Positions 57,599-64,000 of a stretch of 64,000 nucleotides of DNA are shown one piece after another. A program made the translations under genes and the position numbers. This DNA is from Sternotherus odoratus (lineage: Eukaryota; Chordata; Testudines; Kinosternidae). The number at the start of each line of letters is the position of its first letter. The stretch's first letter is position 1. The notes beneath the pieces are model-generated. The model was not told where the DNA came from. It saw only the letters and a program-made list of their open reading frames with translations, and did no database searches. The DNA is taken from positions 45,834,193 to 45,898,192 of the forward strand of contig JAVMKO010000005.1 in NCBI GenBank assembly GCA_032164245.1, written 5' to 3'.

Positions 57599-57944
57599 TT
57601 ACACTTAACAAATTCAACCAAACCATCTATTGCCACATACTTGCAAGCTAATAATCTCTGTGCTTGGATTACTTATCATAAGGATTTATTTACAGACATT
57701 TTAAAGACACTAAAACATTTTCTTGTTTTTTACTAAAATTATTTCTTTTATTTGTTTTCTAGGCAAACCAGGTTTCAGTTTCTTTTTATCAATTAGGTAA
57801 TTTACATGAAAAAAGATGTTTTCTGGCTTGCTTTTGGATTCAAAGCTAGTTACAACCTAAAAGAATACAATTATTTCTACTAGAATTTTTACTTTTAACT
57901 TTTGCCTTTGAAACACAGTGATTTGAAACACCACTACTGTAGGT

Positions 57945-58003
57945 AACAAAGTCCTGTGGCACCTTAAAGACTAACTATAAAGTTTTGAAGCATAAGTTTT
58001 CCT
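57945..58003 (-). mobile_element. Fragment of the GGTGCCACAGGACT retroposon, antisense, inside the provirus
   Basis: AAAGTCCTGTGGCACCTTAA, AGACTAACTATAAAG and GAAGCATAAG are the reverse of the 3' end seen at 34816-34902. No target duplication found. Confidence 0.6.
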
Positions 58004-59124
58004 CGGTACTTGGAGGTCAATGGGGCCCTGAGACAGACATTAGCAAGTAATTTGCATTTTCACAGAATAAAGCTTTTGGGGCTAGGTTTACAAGAGATAC
58101 TATTTATTTTTACTAACAAGCTAGTTTTAAAGTTTTGTTGTCTTTCTTTACCCAGAGACCACAAGTTGCATTCAAAGTGTCTAGAGATGAGGGTATACCA
58201 CTTACGATACTAACTGCACAGCTGTTCTGCTCTGAAGATACATCTACCCAGTTATCTTTTGAGCCTGAGACACAGACTGTCTACCTGCAGAATCAGCATG
58301 GGGACATTCCTTCCTGAACAATCTTGTTTCCCTATCACTGGTGAAACACAGCCACTTGGATATAGGGATGTTCCAATTCCTTCTCAAAGCTATCTCTACT
58401 CAAATCACTTTCACACTTTTTAACTGCAGCAGACTGCTTACATATTTTTCCCTCAGGAACTTCTACAAATCCCGTTTTTACCCCCTTCCACTTACAAATC
58501 CCGTTTTTACCCCCTTCACCTAGGGCTTGCTCCCAAGGAATACTTTCCTGAGCAACCAAATTCTTTACTCACATTTTATGATCATCCTTTTCCTATCAGG
58601 CAGATTTTTTTTAAAAATCCCCTTTCAGGCAAATTCACAGACTTACTGAACAAGAGGTTAAAGTTATTCTGCTTTCCTTTGCCAGATACCAGTTTAGGAA
58701 TTGCTTCCTTCCTGGTACAAGTTGTTAATCTGTTAGTAGGTAACACAACCAAATCACTTTTCTGAGCATTAGCCGAATTCAAAACCAACTCTGACACACT
58801 GCACTATTCTCACCCATCACAGGCTGACAGACACCTTCTAGAAGATTTAAAAACACATTCTTTTTTCACTAGACACACAGCTTGGGATTTTACTTTCCTT
58901 GTCCCAGCACACAGACAACTGCTTGGAGACTGAGGTGGCTTTCTCCATAGGCAGGTTAATACTTCTGACAGACACAGGCACACTTTCTCACTGTTACACT
59001 CCTCCACACAGGACACAGGTAAGGCATAGGGACACCTTTTTCTCACTATCCTTACCAGGCACATCTTAGGTTTATTTTTACAAGCTGTACCAGCTAAAAC
59101 TATTTAATATAGGGGAACTGGTTT

Positions 59125-59355
59125 TTAGTGTTGATTTCTAATTACCTTCTTATGAACCCTGATTGTAAGGGTGACATTAAAGGACCTGGAATCAGGCCAA
59201 CCAAGATCAAATGTGGTCCATTTTGACTGACAAAACTTAATTAAATCATTCTCAGTTATCTTAATACCATAATCACTTTCAAATTTACCAAAGTTACGTA
59301 ACATACAACCAAAGGGAAAGGCGGAATCTTCCACTCGGGAGCGACCCGATCTCAT
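59125..59355 (-). pseudogene. Retroviral gag matrix-domain fragment (76 aa frame)
   Basis: Begins with ATG at 59355, about 345 bp after the primer binding site, as expected for gag. It contains a W..FDLGWP segment (about residues 45-55) typical of gammaretrovirus-like matrix proteins. The frame stops at 59125 after 76 codons, and no capsid major-homology region or nucleocapsid zinc knuckle was seen downstream. Non-functional alone. Confidence 0.65.
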
Positions 59356-59378
59356 TGTTATACCAAATGATTCACAAG

Positions 59379-59482
59379 GAATCTACAAACGGCAAATTAA
59401 TACAAAAGTACTAAAATCACCAACCAAAGTGAATCTACAAACGGCGAATTAATACAAAAGTACTAAAATTACCAACCAAATT
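59379..59482 (-). repeat. Tandem duplication in the proviral leader (2 x 52 bp)
   Basis: GAATCTACAAACGGCAAATT and GAATCTACAAACGGCGAATT begin two 52-bp copies (59379-59430, 59431-59482) that differ at few bases. Lies between the primer binding site and gag, where packaging signals are expected. Confidence 0.85.
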
Positions 59483-59699
59483 AACAATGGGAGTAATGGA
59501 GATACTTACACTGCTCTGTTTCCCAGGCGCCTACCAAACTCCAGAAACCTCTGGTCTTGCCTGATTTGTAGGGACTCACGCTTTAACGTTCCGGGTATCA
59601 CTGCAGACCGGGTCGAGAGTTAGGACAGGCAAAAATGGCCTGGTGTACACTTTCCCTCCTCTGGTCGGTCTGTTGTGATCACGGAGTCGTCCAAAGGTG

Positions 59700-59717
59700 T
59701 CCCATCTGGGGGTGCCA
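59700..59717 (-). other. Retroviral primer binding site
   Basis: TGGCACCCCCAGATGGGA on the minus strand, four bases after the 5' LTR. It begins TGG as required to pair with a tRNA CCA end. I could not assign the tRNA with confidence. Confidence 0.6.
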
Positions 59718-59721
59718 GAAT

Positions 59722-60210
59722 TGTTGCAAAAACTGCTTTTACCTTTGGAGCTTTAATCCCAATATACTCACAAAGAACAGGCATCACTCAGTAGGTTTCT
59801 GGAAAACAAGATGTATTGCAAGCAATAGGAGTCAGAGGGGTTATTACCCAAACAACTGGCTCAACTCCATGACAGGCTGAGACCTTTCTTATACTCAGGT
59901 GTGAATAAGGGAGGGGGGCTTTCAATACACTTACACAGGTGATAACACTTAATGGCTATCACATCCATTGTTCAGTATTAATCTATGCCATTTACATGTC
60001 TGGTAAACAGGAGGCCAGAATCCTTACGGGTACTCAGACACTATGACGCCTTGCCCAGCTGTGGCAGGGTAAACATGAGTTTAAAATACATGCCAGGCTA
60101 GAGGCTGAGAGTTCATATACAGGGAGTGAAAGTACAGTTTAAGACAGTTTTTAAAATCATACTACACAACATTCATAATACAGTTGTTTCTAAATTGTGT
60201 TATTCCAACA
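59722..60210 (-). repeat. 5' LTR of the provirus (489 bp)
   Basis: Same length and, as far as I can read, same sequence as 54556-55044. In the gene orientation its end is followed by ATTC and then the primer binding site. Being the 5' LTR, it would hold the promoter; no clear TATA box was placed. Confidence 0.92.
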
Positions 60211-61969
60211 ATTATGAAGAACAGATTTAAGCATTGTTGTAATGTGCATTGTTTGCCTGGACTGCTCAAGACCTGAATGCTTGTTTAGGAGGAACTCTTC
60301 GAGTTGGCTTCTTAAATACCTTCACGCTGTTTCATATCTGATACTCCTTGGTGAAAAATAGGAGCCTTGTCTTAGAACAGGCTTATTCAAAGTGATACAA
60401 GCTACAAAAGTGAGATCTCGGAAGAGTGTTGCCATTTTCATAATGTAATAAAATACTGTAATGATTAATAATAATAAATAGTGTGTAATAAGCATGTCAA
60501 AAACAATTTCCAAAATCACTGCATTTATAATTTATACTCAGGTAAAGGAGAATATCCCTGGAAATATTCATTTTTAGGAGGGGGTTTGTAAGATGATGTT
60601 TTTAGTGAAAGGGGTTCACAGGCTGTTAAAGTTTGGGAATCACCGCCTTAAAGGAAAAATTGCATGCTCGTTTTGATCATAAATAGCCGGGAAAAGATAT
60701 TTTGCTTTGCCCAACAATCCCAATTTTAAAAAAAGGAGCACAAACCCTAATTAAAACAGGACAAGAGTTCAGATCAAAGAGTCCAGTGCCACAGCCAAAA
60801 CTTCATCTCTCCATAGGGTAGAGAGGGTGCAAAACCCTGGTTATGAAACTCCAGAATTTTGTGATAAGAATTTGGATTGAGAATCCAAAGTTTCCCCAAG
60901 AAGTCTGGAAAAGGTCTTTGGTTCAAGCTTTGAATCCTGATCTGAAAACAAATTTGATCCAGGATTTCGGTTTTGGTGTCATTCTCTTTAAATCAATAAA
61001 GGACAGCACCTCTGGACACTGAAATAAATATGGAGCCAAAGAGGGAATTTGAGGATATATATTTTGCTGGAATATGCGAGCTGTTATAGGTCAGGGATTT
61101 TGTTTTCTTTGTTTTTGACTATGAAAAGGAGCATGAGACATGGAGCTTGATTGTCCACCACTGAAAACAATGGAAACTTTAGCAGAGAATTTTACTTTTA
61201 TACTTGGGAGCTGCTTTTTAAAATCCCCTCCCACCGGAACTGGACAAAAGTACAGTGAATGAATGAATGGAAATGCTAACAGGCATAAACTCTCTGCTAG
61301 TCACACTAATCTAAGTAGGAATTCTGCATGTGTGTCAACATTCTGGACCTACCACACTGAAATGGCAGAAAACAGAACCCTCCAAAGGGTGTTGTCATGT
61401 CAATGAGCAAAACAGCAGGCAGTGCATTCCGAAGAGCACACTCAGAAGACCAAATTCATGCTTTGTTTAACTCCTCAGAAGTTAATGGACTTCCACAAGA
61501 GCTGAATTTTCCCCATTGGGTGAGAGAACAAAACATGCACGTTTTCTTTAGTCAGTAATTTGATCCATGCCCAAAAGCAGTTATCCTGCCTACAATCGGA
61601 TCTGAAATATTTTGAGCTATTACCATCATTAAAGAAAATACCGAAACAGGAAACATCGGAATGCTGTTGATATTCATAATCAAGTACAGAGCACAAACAG
61701 CATTTCCTTTACCAGAGCTGCTCATGTCCATCCAACTCGCTACATTTACACTATTTTTAAACAGTCAGAGGCAAAGGCAAGGCTAGGGGAAATTTAGCCA
61801 CACAACTCCCATTAAAATAAGTTGGTTGCACGGGTAACCAGAGACACACACACTCATTTGTAAGGTTAGGAATAAACTTGCATGATACCTTCATGGTTTT
61901 TGGAAGATTATTAATATCATTAAAATCATGAATCAGTGTCTATTTCAGACCATGCAACTTGCTGTCTGT

Positions 61970-63660
61970 TTAGAAAACAGAGTAGGGTCCATGGAAAGGG
62001 AGGTCCTGAATGGACTGCTGGACCTCTGCGGAAAGGCTGGAGGATTGCAGCCACAACACCCATCTCGTTGAAATGGCAGATACCATCGTTCTGGCTGTGG
62101 AGTCGGCTGTGTCAGAGGCTGCCTGGAGGGAAGCCCTTGCCACGGTATGGCCAAAAACTCCTGCAGCAATGAGTCTGCAAACTTGGCCATGGATTGCCAC
62201 ACATTAAAGTCATACCTCCCGAGCAGAATTTGCTACATGCAATTGGAGGCTGGCATTTCAATAAACTTCTGCCAAAAAGATTGAGCCTCTTTGCTTCCTT
62301 ATTTTTGGGGGGGTCAAACTGGTTTGACACTGCATGTCCCACTCGTTGGCCGTGGATACAACCAAGGAACTCGATGAAGGGAGGGGGAATAAAAGCACTC
62401 AAAGCCCCTAGTAGGGACATAGTATTTTCTCTCCTCACAGGAGAGGATGGGGTCTGCCATAAGGCCTTCACCAGCTTCATGACACCCTTGTGCATGGGCA
62501 AGGTGACCTTCAATGGGGTCACTGCCGCAAGATGTCAAAGCTCCTCCGCTTCCAGCCCAAGGTTAGTGGCCACACACTTAAGTAGTTCTTGGTGCATCTT
62601 AAAATCATCCCGTGGCACTACGTGCGATGCTCCCACCACTGCTTCGTTGGGTGAGGAAAAGGAGGCGGCAGGAAGTGGGGGAGGGACTAACTCTGCTTCC
62701 CCAGCTGGGGCAGCCTCATCTGAATCTGAAGTGGGCTCCTGAGCACCAGGAAGCGACCCCTTGTCAGAGTCAGGAGGTGGGCGGGAGACTGTTGCTGACC
62801 ATCTTTCTGATGCGCCCGACACGGAGGGCTATACCTGGAACTCAGCGACGGGGAGAACCCCCATGGACTCCAGAACTGCCAAGGTGCAGGCCACTGGCCC
62901 TGGGGTCATGTCCCTGCTGGTAGCCCAGAGGGAACTCCTGCTGGCATCACAAAGTGCATCTGGCCCTTGGGCACTGTGACTTCCTGGACCTCAGAGTTCG
63001 AGGAGGAAGGGTCTTCCCTTGGTGACCAGGTCAGCGTCGCTGCTGCTTCCATTTTCCCACCATATCAGGTGGACCGGTGTTTCATGCTTGGGGAGTGGCA
63101 TCGCGGCTCTGTAGCATGGTGCCAGATGCCCGGCGACAATGCTTGGGGGATCGACGATGGTATTCCGGCAATCGACCCCTCGAGCTCAGGGATCAGTGCC
63201 AGGGCTCCAGTGACAGGGAGTGGTACTGCGGGAGCGGCGATGGCGCTCGAGGGAGCGGCGATGGCGCTGTTTATCCAGGGACCAGTGGAATGCCTCAGGA
63301 GACTAGCACCAAGTGTCCAGTGATCGGTGCCATGAGTCCGGTGCTGAGAGTCTACAAATAGGCACCAGGGACTCAAGGAGGTCTCTAAGGACTGGTTGCG
63401 CCAGCAGTCCCTGGAGCTGCGCTAAGTCGAGCATCACAGTGCGGGGAGTGAAGCCGTGACGAAGGGGATCGCTGCAGGGTCCCTGGTGCAGTCTTGCCTC
63501 TAGAGAGGACCATGTCATCCCAAGGCATCAGCAGCCCCGGCAATGATAGAATATCTTTTGCCACCTGAAAGGCCTCCAGAATAGATAGCATCGTCAGGTG
63601 CCAGGTATCCCTACCACTCGAAGGGACGGGGGTTGGTCCCAGAATGGACTCGAGAGACTA
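61970..63660 (-). pseudogene. DIRS gag-like remnant (copy C)
   Basis: Minus-strand frames follow the gag of copy A: FIPPPFIEFLGCIHGQRVGH and SNQFDPPKNKEAKRLNLFGR (62290-62420), SDTADSTARTMVSAIST and LQSSSLSAEVQQSIQDLPFH (61985-62140). Upstream pieces with PRDDFKMHQELLKCVATNLG (62540-62620) and a Pro/Ser/acidic region lead to about 63660. Frameshifts separate all blocks, and no RT or recombinase follows on the left, so the copy is truncated after gag. Confidence 0.7.
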
Positions 63661-64000
63661 ACAGGTGAAGCTGCTGTGTGGCTATGCTCTGGGGAAGACA
63701 AGTTTCCCAGTGCAGGTCTTTTCTCTCGACTCAAGCCCTTCCACTGGCCCCCAGGACGTTTTTGATGCCTTGGTCCTGATTTTCAAAGCAATTCATAGAT
63801 CAAGCCCCAGCTACATCAAAGACCAAATTTCTATCTATGACCCAGTGTGACAGCAGTGTTCCTCTGGGGCAATGCAGACCAAAAACTCCAGGACGAAGCA
63901 TGGTAGCGTGAGCGCGATGAGGACAAAGCATTCTTTGTTAAAGAGATCCAGCTACGGAACAATCTACCAGAGGAGATCAGTCAAATCCAGAATGTGACGG
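63661..64000 (+). other. Possible LINE (L2/CR1-like) C-terminal remnant at the right edge
   Basis: The plus strand reads ALVLIFKAIHRSSPSYIKDQ to a stop at 63850, and later, in another frame, IQLRNNLPEEISQIQN. A lysine-rich helix followed by an N-N-L-P box resembles the ORF2 ends of L2-like LINEs. Weak and cut by the window edge. Confidence 0.3.

Larger units (their letters stand above)
54556..60210 (-). mobile_element. Endogenous retrovirus, minus strand, LTR-LTR, decayed interior
   Basis: Two 489-bp direct repeats bound 4.7 kb of interior. On the minus strand the order is 5' LTR (59722-60210), primer binding site, matrix-like gag piece (59125-59355), long AT-rich decayed stretch, integrase remnant (55850-56620), purine tract, 3' LTR (54556-55044). 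Flanks 54548-54555 and 60211-60218 are both attatgaa. No RT signature (Y-x-D-D) and no env frame found; 5.65 kb is short for a complete provirus. The gag piece and integrase resemble class I (gammaretrovirus-like) elements. Confidence 0.88.
54297..60645. mobile_element. hAT-like element interrupted by a provirus
   Basis: Left end CAGTGGTTCCCAAGCTGGGG; right end inverted CGGTGATTCCCAAACTTTAA. Left part 54297-54555 and right part 60211-60645 flank the provirus. Candidate target duplication tatcaaag / ccttaaag matches only 5 of 8, so this element is old. No transposase recognised. Confidence 0.65.
42076..64000 (-). other. PDLIM1: PDLIM1 intron 2, at least 21.9 kb, running off the right edge
   Basis: No PDZ-encoding sequence (exon 2) was found to the right of exon 3, so the window probably ends inside this intron; a short exon could have been missed. 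Recognised content is listed separately. 42100-45180, 46340-47000, 51110-52230, 52400-54210 and 60660-61960 hold nothing I can assign apart from short A/T runs. Confidence 0.6.

Noticed and set aside
62194..63361. Several plus-strand frames of 90-180 aa at the right end
   Set aside because: They are shadows of antisense DIRS gag, which is recognisable on the minus strand.
42076..64000. Search for PDLIM1 PDZ exons 1-2
   Set aside because: No minus-strand segment with a PDZ G-D-V-I-x-x-I-D-G pattern was recognised, so I do not report them; a short exon could have been overlooked.

Overview
The window is eukaryotic, from a reptile and most likely a turtle. It has split exons with GT-AG borders, no prokaryotic operons, and a repeat set (DIRS, CR1, hAT, Tigger and Harbinger-type elements, MIR-like SINEs, an endogenous retrovirus) that I associate with turtle genomes. 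The turtle call rests on my recognition of repeat families, not on a search.

The only host gene I can support is PDLIM1 (PDZ and LIM domain protein 1, CLP36/elfin). It lies on the minus strand and fills about 10.3 kb to the right edge. I place the polyA signal (10361-10366), the 3'UTR, the last exon with the end of the LIM domain (10687-10873), and exons at 15136-15253, 17728-17876, 24715-24911 and 41991-42075. Splice sites and reading phases agree across all of them. The PDZ exons (1-2) are not seen; they probably lie beyond the right edge or were missed in intron 2. An extra exon-like sequence at 22272-22549 (called 4b here) has an open frame, splice sites and the same start and end phase as exon 4. 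It encodes a second ZM (alpha-actinin-binding) motif like the skeletal-muscle alternative exons of PDLIM3. It is the most interesting item in the window.

Layout: 1-4119 is the 3' two-thirds of a DIRS-type tyrosine-recombinase retrotransposon (gag remnant, RT/RNase H, recombinase, terminal inverted repeats), inserted into an older antisense DIRS copy (4120-6750) that lost its RT domain and carries two hAT-like MITEs. 7425-7883 is a hAT MITE with a perfect 8-bp target duplication. 8676-10184 is a palindromic hAT with two opposed transposase C-termini. The PDLIM1 introns hold four copies of a TIR element starting CAGGGGTGGGC, a Tigger-like element with a 47-bp minisatellite (20581-21109), MIR-like SINEs, CR1 3' ends, and short retroposons with 11-15 bp target duplications.

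Intron 2 (42 kb to the edge) holds a three-level nest (retroposon > Tigger-like > CR1, 47009-50374). It also holds an antisense provirus (54556-60210) with two LTRs that I read as identical, inserted in a hAT element. Its interior is decayed (gag matrix fragment, integrase remnant, no RT or env seen), which suggests recent mobilisation in trans. The right end (61970-63660) is a third, antisense DIRS gag remnant.
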